A program made the translations under genes and the position numbers. Positions 17,251 through 25,074 of a DNA stretch of 64,000 nt are shown piece by piece; positions within the stretch are counted from its first letter, which is position 1, and each line of letters begins with the position of its first letter. The stretch is taken from NCBI GenBank assembly GCA_910587555.1, contig CAJULV010000017.1, positions 7,534 through 71,533 of the forward strand, in the 5' to 3' direction. Source of the DNA: an uncultured Acetatifactor sp. GTDB taxonomy: Bacteria; Bacillota; Clostridia; Lachnospirales; Lachnospiraceae. The notes below the pieces were generated by a model. That model had not been told where the DNA came from. It saw nothing but the letters and a program-made list of their open reading frames with translations, and ran no database searches.

Positions 17251-18600
17251 CTATCTGTTCTCCAACGGTATGTATTCTTCCTGCTTCTGCATGACGCTCT
17301 TGTAGGCAGGGCGGATGATCTTGTCCATGTTAATCAGCTCCTCGATTCTATGGGCGCTCCAGCCCACGATCCTGGCAATGGCGAAAATAGGAGTAAACAT
17401 TTCCAACGGAATCTCCAGCATGCTGTACACAAATCCGCTGTAAAAGTCTACATTGGCGCTTACGCCCTTGTAGATACGCGCCTTTTCCGCGATAACCTGA
17501 GGCGCCATGCGCTCAATCATGGAATACAGGGCAAAATCCTTCTGCCTGCCCTTGGCGGATGCCAGCATTTCCACAAAGCCCTTGAACACCTGCGCTCTGG
17601 GGTCTGAAAGCGAATACACCGCATGGCCCATGCCGTAGATCAGCCCCTTCCTGTCAAAGGCTTCCCTGTTCAGGATTTTCTTCAGATACGCCCGGACAGC
17701 ATCCTCATCCGCCCAGTCGGACACATTGCTCTCAATATCCCGCATCATCTCCACTACCTTGATGTTGGCGCCGCCATGCTTGGGTCCCTTCAGGGAGGAC
17801 AGTGCCGCCGCAATCACAGAATAAGTATCGGAACCTGAGGACGTGACCACACGTGTGGTAAAGGTAGAGTTGTTACCGCCGCCGTGCTCCATATGCAGAA
17901 CCAGGGCGATATCCAGTACTTTGGCCTCCAGCTCCGTGTATTCCTTGTCGGGCCGCAGCATCATCAGCAGATTCTCTGCCGTGGACAGCTTCTTGGAAGG
18001 ACGGTGTATGTACATGCTCTCGTCATTCTGATAATGATTATACGCATGGTAGGCATAGACAGCCAACATGGGGAATACCCCGATGAGGCTCATGCACTGC
18101 CGCAGCACATTCTCAATTGTAGTGTCACTGCAGTTTCTGTCATAGGAAGCCAGCGTCAGCACGCTTCTGGTCAGGGAATTCATGATATCGTTGCTGGGGG
18201 CCTTCATAATGACATCCCTGGTAAAATTGGTGGGCAGCGTCCTGTTGGCTGCCAGAATTTCACGGAACTGCTTCAACTCCTTTGCGTCCGGCAGCTTTCC
18301 GAATAACAGCAGATAGGATATCTCCTCGAATCCGAATCCTGTCTCCCGGAACCCCTTCACCAGCTCAATGCAGTCATAACCCCGGTACCACAATTTACCC
18401 TCACAGGGTGTCTTCACGCCGTCCACCATCTGAAAAGCGTCTATTCTGGAAATATTGGTCAGTCCCGTGACCACGCCGTTTCCGTTCTTGTCACGCAGTC
18501 CTCTCTGGACCTCATATTTGTCGAACATCTCCGGCTCCAAATGGTCAGCCTCTCTGCATAACTGTGCATAATCATTCAAAAACAACTCTTTTTTTTTCAA
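17251..18600 (-). CDS. gltA: Citrate synthase
   Basis: Condenses acetyl-CoA and oxaloacetate to citrate. 449 residues, longer than Gram-negative GltA, as in the clostridial type. Motifs: LWYRGYDCIELV, catalytic His in LHMEHGGGNNSTFTTRVV, SSLKGPKHGGANIKV, and the third catalytic region in YGMGHAVYSLSDPRAQ. The start codon is TTG (TTGAAAAAAAAAGAG) with AGGAGG upstream. Single gene with its own promoter at 18676-18705 and a terminator after it. No other TCA genes are nearby; in such anaerobes it typically serves glutamate synthesis. Confidence 0.95.
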   Translation of the reverse strand: MKKKELFLNDYAQLCREADHLEPEMFDKYEVQRGLRDKNGNGVVTGLTNISRIDAFQMVDGVKTPCEGKLWYRGYDCIELVKGFRETGFGFEEISYLLLFGKLPDAKELKQFREILAANRTLPTNFTRDVIMKAPSNDIMNSLTRSVLTLASYDRNCSDTTIENVLRQCMSLIGVFPMLAVYAYHAYNHYQNDESMYIHRPSKKLSTAENLLMMLRPDKEYTELEAKVLDIALVLHMEHGGGNNSTFTTRVVTSSGSDTYSVIAAALSSLKGPKHGGANIKVVEMMRDIESNVSDWADEDAVRAYLKKILNREAFDRKGLIYGMGHAVYSLSDPRAQVFKGFVEMLASAKGRQKDFALYSMIERMAPQVIAEKARIYKGVSANVDFYSGFVYSMLEIPLEMFTPIFAIARIVGWSAHRIEELINMDKIIRPAYKSVMQKQEEYIPLENR

Positions 18601-18675
18601 TAAACAGTCCTCCTAACTTCCTCAAACCATTTCCTACAGATACCTCTTTGTCAAGTCCAAATTAGCCTTACCTCT

Positions 18676-18705
18676 ATTTTATCGTCTTTCCCTGCTTCCT
18701 GTCAA
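18676..18705 (-). promoter_or_regulatory. Vegetative promoter of citrate synthase
   Basis: Minus strand TTGACA and TAAAAT are 18 bp apart, about 75 bp before the TTG start codon. I see nothing else in the 300 bp between the citrate synthase start and the remnant at 18909. Confidence 0.7.
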
Positions 18706-18908
18706 TAAAAACTGTATAAATCTTTTCCTTTACTTCCTGCAAATTTGTAGAATTGCACCAAAACGCCTCTTTTGACAGCCAAATTGCAACTCGGCAGTAC
18801 CAGGAAATGCATGCCTGTATGACACACTTTCGAATACTCTGTATAAAAAAATGAAACTGCCCCTTTCGGATCCTTTACCCCTTTTTACCTCACCTTTATC
18901 CTCTATCC

Positions 18909-19210
18909 TCAATCAGCATCTTCATTGTCGTTTCCTTCCTTAAATGCTGCCAAAGATACCCTAATGCAAATCATTCCCCCGCTACTATCCACATCTAAAT
19001 CCCCTCTATAGGCATCTACAACCTTACGTATACTTCTCATTCCATAACCATGTCCCCTTCCGTCCTTTTCTATGCCTTCCAGAATACTCATGCCCTTTCT
19101 GGCCGCTAATCGTTACAATCAACATATTCTCTCTTCTTCTACATTATTTCCAACATTTGGGCTACATCCTCTGCAAACCGAACATGATCTTCCACGATTA
19201 CAATCTGCAT
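18909..19210 (-). pseudogene. Fused remnant of a response regulator and GHKL sensor kinase
   Basis: Two pieces joined by a deletion. At 19139-19210 a ribosome site and ATG open a LytTR-type receiver start (MQIVIVEDHVRFAEDVAQ) that stops after 23 residues. At 18909-19120 the last part of a GHKL histidine kinase remains: a MLIVTISG strand, then, in a shifted frame, KDGRGHGYGMRSIRKVVDAYRGDLDV, which is the G2 box of the ATPase domain. Everything between is gone, including the phospho-acceptor Asp, LytTR domain, His and N boxes. No functional product is expected. The 290 bp upstream (19211-19500) holds only the terminator of the next gene. Confidence 0.75.
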
Positions 19211-19417
19211 ATTGAATTCCTTATCCTTTTATGTTTTTTACAAATTTAACTTTCTTAATGTTCCTCTCTCCCGAAAACGGATCTGCTTTCGTGTATTTTT
19301 ACCCTAATTTTCTATGTTCCTACGCACGTGGAATCAGAAATTGACACGACGCACTCATATGTCAATACTACATTAAAATATAGCATAAATCACGCAATTT
19401 AACAATTTAATATTCAT

Positions 19418-19474
19418 TTTTTATACAAAAACAGCCGGAAACGGAACTGCTGTTTATGCTGTCCCGCCTCCGGC
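19418..19474 (-). terminator. Rho-independent terminator after the solute-binding half-gene
   Basis: Minus strand: a 14-bp stem GCCGGAGGCGGGAC / GTTCCGTTTCCGGC with G-T pairs, then TGTTTTTGTATAAAAAA. It starts about 27 bp after the stop at 19501. Confidence 0.8.
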
Positions 19475-19500
19475 GTCCTCAAAACATTTGATTCACTCCA

Positions 19501-20877
19501 TCATTCCCCCAGCAGCAGGTTCGCCCGGTTCTGAATCCGCTCCGCTGCCTCCTGCGAGCTGATATTCCCGTCAAAAAATGCCGCCGCCTCCTCGTTTATT
19601 ATCTGAAACAGGCTCTTATTTTCATAGAAATACAGATGTTCCGTTATTTCACGCAGCAGTCCCGTTTCCTCCGGCGTTACAGACGCAATCTCCTGCCATC
19701 CTTCAAAATTTTCGTCATAGTCATTGCGCCATATAAAATAGGATCCCGATTTGTCATAACGGATCTGCTGTTCAAACTTGTCTTTCAGCACCACAAACCG
19801 GTCTGCCACATTGTCGGATCGGTTTGTATAGGACAGGCAGAACGCAATAAAGCTCCAGGCTTCCTCCTTATGCTCCGAAGCGCTGTTTATCCCCATCCAG
19901 TCATAGAGCTTCGCCGGATACCGAAGCTCCCCGGCGCTGTTTGGAAATCCGGCGATCCTTCCTTTGCCGGAAAAGGCAGATCTGATACAGAAATAGTCGT
20001 CCAGGCAATTCACTTCTTCTGTCACTGCCAGAAGCTGTCCTGCGTGAAACAGCTCCGCCCGCTCTCCTCTTTTGCTGATTCTCCTCAAATCCCCCAGTTT
20101 ATCCAGACTCTCCAACAGACTGACAAATTCTTCCCCCGCAAAAGAGCTGCTCCTGCCGTTTTCGTCCACATAATGGTCCATCTCCGCTCCCGAGAGAACC
20201 TGCAGCAAAAATGCTTCCGGCGAAACCAGGTAGTCAATACGGGTGTCCTCACCCTGTGCCATATATTCCGCCATTTCCCGGGGCGTCAAAACTTCCTGGG
20301 GCATGTCCTCGGGAAGAATCATGACATCCACAGCAAAGCTCAAGGGAATCCGTGGTATTTTTCCGTTCTTTGTAATCAGGTCCAGAATACCCGGAAGAAT
20401 ATCTTCGGCGGACACATCTTCCGCAGCTGCAAGATAAGGCATCAAATCCTCCACCGCCCCCTTGGCGGACAGATCGTTCATATCAAAAAAGGATTGGCGC
20501 TCCAGGAGAATGTCAGGCCCCTCCCCTTTCAGGAGTTCCAGTTGGAAATCCGAAACCACTTTTTCCTCATATTCCTTCACCGTAATATGACATTCCGAGT
20601 GAATCCGGTTGTAGGACAAAACCACCTGGTCAATCTTTGACGCCAGGGAATCGTTATACCAACTGGTGCCTGCCACTCCCAATACCAGTTCCTTTTTCTC
20701 CGGAATCTGGGAAGCCGGCACCGGTTCCAGGGCCACCCAATAGTTTTCCTGTTCCAGAGTGTCAAAAATATACAGCAGGAAACCGCCGTCCTCCTGCCGC
20801 CTGACAGCCTGCAGATATCCGGCCTTTATATGAATGTTCTCCCATTGGAAAAGCGTCTCCAGTGAACCGTCTGCCAT
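19501..20877 (-). pseudogene. Frameshifted solute-binding lipoprotein, C-terminal part
   Basis: 458 codons in the frame beginning MADGSLETLFQ. From about residue 65 it is an extracellular solute-binding fold: ELVLGVAGTSWYNDSLASKIDQVVLSYNR, GPDILLERQSFFDMNDLSAKGAVEDL and a C-terminal NDYDENFEGWQEIASVTPEE / AADIVDG-like lobe ending in AAERIQNRANLLLGE. It continues 20826-21812 in another frame. The two frames overlap by 52 bp around TAAGATATGGCAG; removing one AT from ATAT restores a single frame of about 770 residues. The ATG at 20877 has no ribosome site, so this half is probably not translated alone. A sequencing error is an alternative to real inactivation. Confidence 0.75.
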
Positions 20878-21812
20878 ATCTTATCTATCTGCCACATCCT
20901 GTTCTGGTCCGCCATATAAAGCCCGTCCGAATAGCCGCTGTATATATGCATGTCACCGGCCGCCGCCACCGTTTCCTCTGCAGATGCATAATTCACCCGC
21001 AGCGGCTCTGCCTGCTCCAACTCCGCTTCGCTCATTTTCTGCAGCCTGTTCAGCTCATAAAGGTGGATATTGTTTTCTACCCCTTCTTTGCCTCCCCAAA
21101 AGGCATAAATGCCCGCCTCACCCCCATTGGCAAGTCCAAAGCATATCCTCTCCTGCCCATTGGCGGTTGTTCCGTCCACTGGCAGACCGAAGCGTCCCTG
21201 GAACGCCCCATTTTCATCCCAACACAGCACAATGCCCCTGAGCGTCAGGCCGTACAGCTTTCCGTCGGACGCAGCGGCCATATCATAGACAGCGCCCAGT
21301 CCCTCCATGCCCTCTGTGGCATCTACGGAATAGATTTCCTCCATCTGGCTGCCGCGTTTCTCCAATGTACAGGCTTCAAATCCGTTTTCAGTCTCATTTT
21401 CTCCCCACAGAAAATACAGGCTTCCGTCTTCTCCCGCTGTCATTGCCAGCAGATTCTTCCCTTTCCCGAAATGCAGCAGCTGCCTGGCTTCCCGGCCTTT
21501 TTCCTGGACATGGATATCCCTCACATGGGATTCCTCCTCCGAATCATAATCATTGGTAAAATAATATATGGAACTGCCTGCCATACAGGCATTGTGCATT
21601 CCTGCCTCGCCTCCGGCATCCTCAAAACGGGCGGACAGCACATACCCTTCCGGCAGTTCCCGGCTTCCCTCCCCCGTCTGGCTGCCGGAAGACGCAGTTT
21701 CGTCTCCCTCCCCTGCGGACGGAACCTCCGATTCAGCGGACTCTTTACCACAGCCCCACAGAAAAACCGTCAGCATTGCGAAAAACATTGCCGCAAGAAA
21801 ATGTTTTTTCAT
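20826..21812 (-). CDS. Lipoprotein with propeller-like domain, N-terminal part of a frameshifted gene
   Basis: 328 codons; a signal peptide MKKHFLAAMFFAMLTVFLWGC with lipobox LWGC, then a Ser/Glu/Gly linker. The body has repeated blade-like units (SIYYFTNDYD, GSLYFLWGEN, KLYGLTLRG, GIYAFWGGK), as in clostridial lipoproteins where such a domain precedes a solute-binding domain. After residue 312 the frame runs into unrelated sequence (WQTVHWRRFSNG) while the natural continuation lies in the frame at 19501-20877. It starts 94 bp after the BMC operon's last gene. A CAGTTCTC/GAGAACTG inverted repeat lies in that gap (21839-21883). Confidence 0.75.
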   Translation of the reverse strand: MKKHFLAAMFFAMLTVFLWGCGKESAESEVPSAGEGDETASSGSQTGEGSRELPEGYVLSARFEDAGGEAGMHNACMAGSSIYYFTNDYDSEEESHVRDIHVQEKGREARQLLHFGKGKNLLAMTAGEDGSLYFLWGENETENGFEACTLEKRGSQMEEIYSVDATEGMEGLGAVYDMAAASDGKLYGLTLRGIVLCWDENGAFQGRFGLPVDGTTANGQERICFGLANGGEAGIYAFWGGKEGVENNIHLYELNRLQKMSEAELEQAEPLRVNYASAEETVAAAGDMHIYSGYSDGLYMADQNRMWQIDKIWQTVHWRRFSNGRTFI

Positions 21813-21905
21813 ATATTTTCCTCCGTTTTTAAACCCAACAGTTCTCCATCCTGCCTACCTTTTATGAACGGTAAAGAGAACTGATAAAAACTGCCCCGGA
21901 TAAAA

Positions 21906-22301
21906 TTACAAAAGATATACCGGAAGCTGCTGACCTATCCCGTAAGCCTCATAAGCGCCGGTATTTTCCGCCGCTTTGCCGGATGCTTTCATTTCCGGAG
22001 CCTCCTTTTTGGCAGACTTCGCCTTTCTGCCCGCTGTATGTGCTTTTGCACTTGACTGTGCTTTTGTATCTGTCTGTGCTTTTGCGTTTGACTGCACTTT
22101 TGCATCTGCCTGTGCTTTTGTATCTGTCTGCGCCTTCGCATCTGACTGTGTTTTTGCGTCTGACTGCGCTGCCGTCTCGCTCCCGGCTTCCGGCTCCGCC
22201 TTTACGGAACCGTTCTCCTCTGCCTTGGGAAGCGCCGTCTTATTTTCCTTCTTCCCGGCCGTCCTTGCCGCTCTCTTAATGCTGCCTGCTCCTACGGACA
22301 T
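21906..22301 (-). CDS. Lysine/alanine-rich hexapeptide-repeat protein, possible ParA partner
   Basis: 131 residues, basic and low-complexity. Residues 47-88 are seven hexapeptides of the form [STA]-[DNS]-[AT]-K-[AV]-[QH] (SDAKTQ, SDAKAQ, TDTKAQ, ADAKVQ, SNAKAQ, TDTKAQ, SSAKAH), reflected as 18-bp DNA repeats. A Lys-rich patch (GRKAKSAKKE) and a hydrophobic tail (GQQLPVYLL) follow. It is real coding: AAAGGAGGTAGAG precedes ATG 22301, and it overlaps the 3' end of the ParA gene by 26 bp. Disordered, charged small partners encoded just after ParA-type ATPases are typical of McdB and other cargo adaptors. No family is recognised, so the role is inferred from position only. Confidence 0.7.
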   Translation of the reverse strand: MSVGAGSIKRAARTAGKKENKTALPKAEENGSVKAEPEAGSETAAQSDAKTQSDAKAQTDTKAQADAKVQSNAKAQTDTKAQSSAKAHTAGRKAKSAKKEAPEMKASGKAAENTGAYEAYGIGQQLPVYLL

Positions 22302-23097
22302 ATTTCTCTACCTCCTTTGCCAGTTCCCTGTATTCTCCGGCGCTTCTGGCCGATTTCTTATATGCCCCGACGGGCCTGGAATTGTCCTGTGCCCATTCGA
22401 TCTCGCTGTCCACCCGGATAATGGTATCAAAAACCCTTACTTCCTGAAACTCCTGCAGAACTCCCAATGTCTGCCTGCCGTAATTTTTCCTGGCATCCAT
22501 CTTGGTGATCACCACCCCCAGAAGGGTCAGGGCAGGCGCCTGTTCCTTCATGTCTTCCAGAAAATCAAACATATTCGCCACACCGAAGAGTCCCCAGGGG
22601 CTTGCCTCCACGGGTATCACACAGAAGTCCGACGCGCAGAGAATGTTCATCACCCAACCTCCCAGGGTGGGCGGCGCATCTATCAGAATATAGTCATATT
22701 CTGCACTGTTTTTCAAATTTTCCAGACATTTTGTAAGAATCTGTTCCCGCTGAAGACGTGCGTAAAGCTCGTATTCCACTCCGCTCATCAGCATGGAGGA
22801 AGGTACCAGGTCCAGGTTTTCATAGGCGGTAGATACTACATAGTCCGTCAGGTCCGCCTCCTGCCGAAGGGCTGTATATATGTTTTTGTCTCCGGAAGCA
22901 AAATCCAGAACCTTGTCTTCCGCAAAATATGAAAGGGTCAGGTTCATCTGCATATCGCCGTCCAGAAGCAATACCTTTCTGCCAAGACAGGAAAGGGAAT
23001 AGCCCACGTTGGCACAGGTAGTTGTCTTACCGCTGCCGCCCTTGTTGTTCACAAAAGCGATGGTTTTTGTCTGTTTTTCAGATTTCTTCCCTGCCAT
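22276..23097 (-). CDS. ParA/MinD-type ATPase, candidate microcompartment positioning protein (McdA-like)
   Basis: 273 residues. Deviant Walker A with signature lysine, KGGSGKTT (residues 19-26), switch I region LLLDGDMQMNLT, and Walker B-like YDYILIDAPPTLGG. This is the ParA family that forms nucleotide-dependent gradients on the nucleoid to move plasmids, chemoreceptors or carboxysomes. There is no parB, parS, plasmid gene or chemotaxis gene in the window. Instead it overlaps the DeoR gene by 20 bp and lies in the same run of genes as the BMC shell and enzymes, followed by a small repeat protein. That arrangement parallels McdAB in carboxysome loci. Membership of ParA is clear; the BMC-positioning role is inference. 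Confidence 0.85.
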   Translation of the reverse strand: MAGKKSEKQTKTIAFVNNKGGSGKTTTCANVGYSLSCLGRKVLLLDGDMQMNLTLSYFAEDKVLDFASGDKNIYTALRQEADLTDYVVSTAYENLDLVPSSMLMSGVEYELYARLQREQILTKCLENLKNSAEYDYILIDAPPTLGGWVMNILCASDFCVIPVEASPWGLFGVANMFDFLEDMKEQAPALTLLGVVITKMDARKNYGRQTLGVLQEFQEVRVFDTIIRVDSEIEWAQDNSRPVGAYKKSARSAGEYRELAKEVEKYVRRSRQH

Positions 23098-23851
23098 AGA
23101 GACACTCTATCCCCTTTTCTTCAAAATAATCCAACCATTCCCGGCCGGGCCGCACATCCGTCACCACCATGTCCACCGCATACAGTTCACAGATCCGGGA
23201 AAAAGCCACATTTCCGAATTTGGTATGGTCCGCTGCAACAATCCGCTGCTTGGCAGACCGCAGCATTGCCTGCTTCACCTGGGAAAGCGCCTCGTTGGCG
23301 TCGGTTACTCCCTTATTCAGGTCAATGCCCTTGCAGGATATAATGGCCTTGTCCGCATAGAAGGAGCTGATCATATCCGCCGCCCGGGAACCCACCAGAG
23401 TCAGGTAATTTTCCCGAAGCACGCCTCCGGTGCAGATGATATCCCATCCGCTGACATCCGAAAGCTCGATCAGTACTTCAATGGAACTGGTGATCACCGT
23501 CAGCTTTTTCCTGGTTTTCAGGGCTTTCACAATGGCCACCGCCGTGGTACTGGGATCTACGATGATATGTTCGTCTTCCTTCACCAGGCTGCCGATGAGG
23601 TCCGCAATCTCCTGCTTCCCCTTGATATTGCGGTTTTTGCGGACATTAAAGGGCATGTCCAGGGCCGAATTCTCGTTCAGCACAGCCCCGCCGTAGCTCT
23701 TGATTGCCAGGCCCTGCCGGTCCAGTTTATCCAGGTCCCGGCGGATCGTTTCCTCTGACACGTCAAAAAGGGCGCTCAACTCGCTGACCACCACCTTGCG
23801 CTCATCCTGCAATTTTTCCAAAATCATATTTCTGCGCTCTACTGCCAGCAT
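23078..23851 (-). CDS. DeoR-family transcriptional regulator
   Basis: 257 residues from ATG 23851 (MLAVERRNMILEKLQ), with GGGGAG upstream; a TTG at 23887 would add 12 residues. N-terminal winged helix: VVSELSALFDVSEETIRRDLDKLDRQG is the DeoR signature. C-terminal sugar-phosphate sensor domain: IIVDPSTTAVAIVKAL and ICTGGVLRENYLTLVG, VDMVVTDVRPG. DeoR proteins usually repress sugar catabolic operons and respond to a phosphorylated sugar; here fuculose- or rhamnulose-1-phosphate would be logical ligands. A palindrome over the -35 box of the BMC promoter (34186-34201) is a plausible operator. It sits 111 bp after the PduT-like gene. Confidence 0.9.
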   Translation of the reverse strand: MLAVERRNMILEKLQDERKVVVSELSALFDVSEETIRRDLDKLDRQGLAIKSYGGAVLNENSALDMPFNVRKNRNIKGKQEIADLIGSLVKEDEHIIVDPSTTAVAIVKALKTRKKLTVITSSIEVLIELSDVSGWDIICTGGVLRENYLTLVGSRAADMISSFYADKAIISCKGIDLNKGVTDANEALSQVKQAMLRSAKQRIVAADHTKFGNVAFSRICELYAVDMVVTDVRPGREWLDYFEEKGIECLYGREEI

Positions 23852-23962
23852 ACCTGTCTCACTCCCCGCCTCTTTTCTCTTCAGCAATCCGTTTTAATAA
23901 TTAAAATCCAGGTCCTTCCGTTTGCCGTCCACGCGTCCCGTCACCTATGCATGTACTCTTCC

Positions 23963-24511
23963 CTACAAAATCGACTTGCAGATCTGGGGATCCGGATGGG
24001 CTATCACCGTGGAATCAAGGAACATGCCGCTTTCGGACACACTGGCTCTCGCTTTCGAAATGGCAGCCTCCACAGCGGACACCTCGCCGCACAGGAACAC
24101 ATAGGATTTTCCGCACATGCCCTTGGCGATCCGCAGCTCGATCAGCTCCACATCCGCCGTCTTGGCCGCCACATCCGCCGCAACGATGATAGCCGCAGCG
24201 TCAAAGGTCTCCAAAATCCCCAGGGAACTGATATGCTCCACATGGGTGGTTCCGTAGATTGCGGGGAAAATGCCCTCGTGGGGGTTTCCCAGAACAAAGC
24301 TGTCAATCAGGTTCTCCCCATATCGTACCTTTGCCGTCTCCACGGCGGCATCCACCGCGCTCAAATCTCCGGTGATCAGAGCGATGTATTTGCCGGGGCA
24401 TACGGTCTGGGCTTCCACCAGTTCCACAGCCGCCGTTTTTACCATGGCATCCGCCGCCGTCACTCCGGCAGATACCGTCTTAAATTCTATCATGCCCAAA
24501 GCCTTGCCCAT
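23963..24511 (-). CDS. pduT: Tandem-BMC-domain shell protein, PduT-like
   Basis: 182 residues with two BMC folds (about 4-85 and 95-180), forming a trimer that behaves as a pseudohexamer. Cys38 lies in AQTVCPGKYI, the position where Salmonella PduT binds a [4Fe-4S] cluster at the trimer axis, so an electron-conducting shell tile is likely. The second domain begins SSLGILETFDAAAIIVAADVAAKTADVEL. Partner for the PduS-like protein encoded upstream (25075-26418). A GGAGG site precedes ATG 24511. Confidence 0.92.
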   Translation of the reverse strand: MGKALGMIEFKTVSAGVTAADAMVKTAAVELVEAQTVCPGKYIALITGDLSAVDAAVETAKVRYGENLIDSFVLGNPHEGIFPAIYGTTHVEHISSLGILETFDAAAIIVAADVAAKTADVELIELRIAKGMCGKSYVFLCGEVSAVEAAISKARASVSESGMFLDSTVIAHPDPQICKSIL

Positions 24512-24570
24512 GGGTGTACCTCCTATTCCAGTTCCGCATAAATTCCCTTCCGTACCTACAACTATGCTGT

Positions 24571-24617
24571 TATTCCAGTTCCGCAGGTGTTACGGCCCTG
24601 CATGCGTTTCCTTACTT
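24571..24617. repeat. 47-bp direct repeat, copy 1
   Basis: Identical to 24991-25037. Begins TATTCCAGTTCCGCAGG and ends TTTCCTTACTT. A truncated copy of the first 15 bases is also at 24524-24538. The two full copies flank the small membrane protein gene, 420 bp apart start to start. Confidence 0.9.
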
Positions 24618-24636
24618 CCTTTTCGGAAAGATGTTC

Positions 24637-24843
24637 CTACTGCATCATCCGTTGTTTTCTATCTATATACAGCTTATAAAAAGTACAAATTATGTTGATA
24701 GTCAAACATATTCCCAACATGACTGCTTCGATTATCATGTTATCCGGATTCATATGTCCATGCACTTCAAATCCTAACAAAACCACAACAAATAATTCAA
24801 CGATAAGCACAAGAATTTGAATCCATAAGACAGCTTTTTTCAT
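24637..24843 (-). CDS. Small two-helix membrane protein
   Basis: 68 residues: a hydrophobic segment WIQILVLIVELFVVVLLGF, a short His/Asn loop, a second segment IIEAVMLGICLTINIICTFY, and a basic C-terminus (RKQRMMQ). GGAGGTAAGAA precedes ATG 24843. It lies between the PduS-like and PduT-like genes but resembles no BMC component; its DNA is more AT-rich than the operon and it is bracketed by a 47-bp direct repeat. I infer an inserted segment. No family recognised. Confidence 0.65.
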   Translation of the reverse strand: MKKAVLWIQILVLIVELFVVVLLGFEVHGHMNPDNMIIEAVMLGICLTINIICTFYKLYIDRKQRMMQ

Positions 24844-24990
24844 TTCTTACCTCCAAAATTTGTGCATTACGTGGCATCATTCCAGAAACATCATTCTGAA
24901 AAGGGATTTTTCCTACCAATTTCACCAGGGAATCCTCAAACATAATATATCATCCGTATATCCTACGGATATGTGCGGGGACTCATGCCG

Positions 24991-25037
24991 TATTCCAGTT
25001 CCGCAGGTGTTACGGCCCTGCATGCGTTTCCTTACTT
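24991..25037. repeat. 47-bp direct repeat, copy 2
   Basis: Second identical copy of 24571-24617. The DNA between 24844 and 24990 carries no gene. Confidence 0.9.
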
Positions 25038-25074
25038 AAACGTATATACAGAAAGAATTCAAAAAAGCGTCCGT

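Noticed and set aside
18730..18912. 60-codon frame after the kinase remnant
   Set aside because: Would start at a TTG without a ribosome site and has no recognisable domain.
22040..22165. Short tandem DNA repeats as a CRISPR or VNTR locus
   Set aside because: The 18-bp period keeps the reading frame and encodes hexapeptides in a gene with a strong ribosome site.
22276..23097. Plasmid partition ATPase of an integrated plasmid
   Set aside because: No parB, replication, integrase or conjugation gene nearby, and it overlaps the DeoR gene of the BMC operon.
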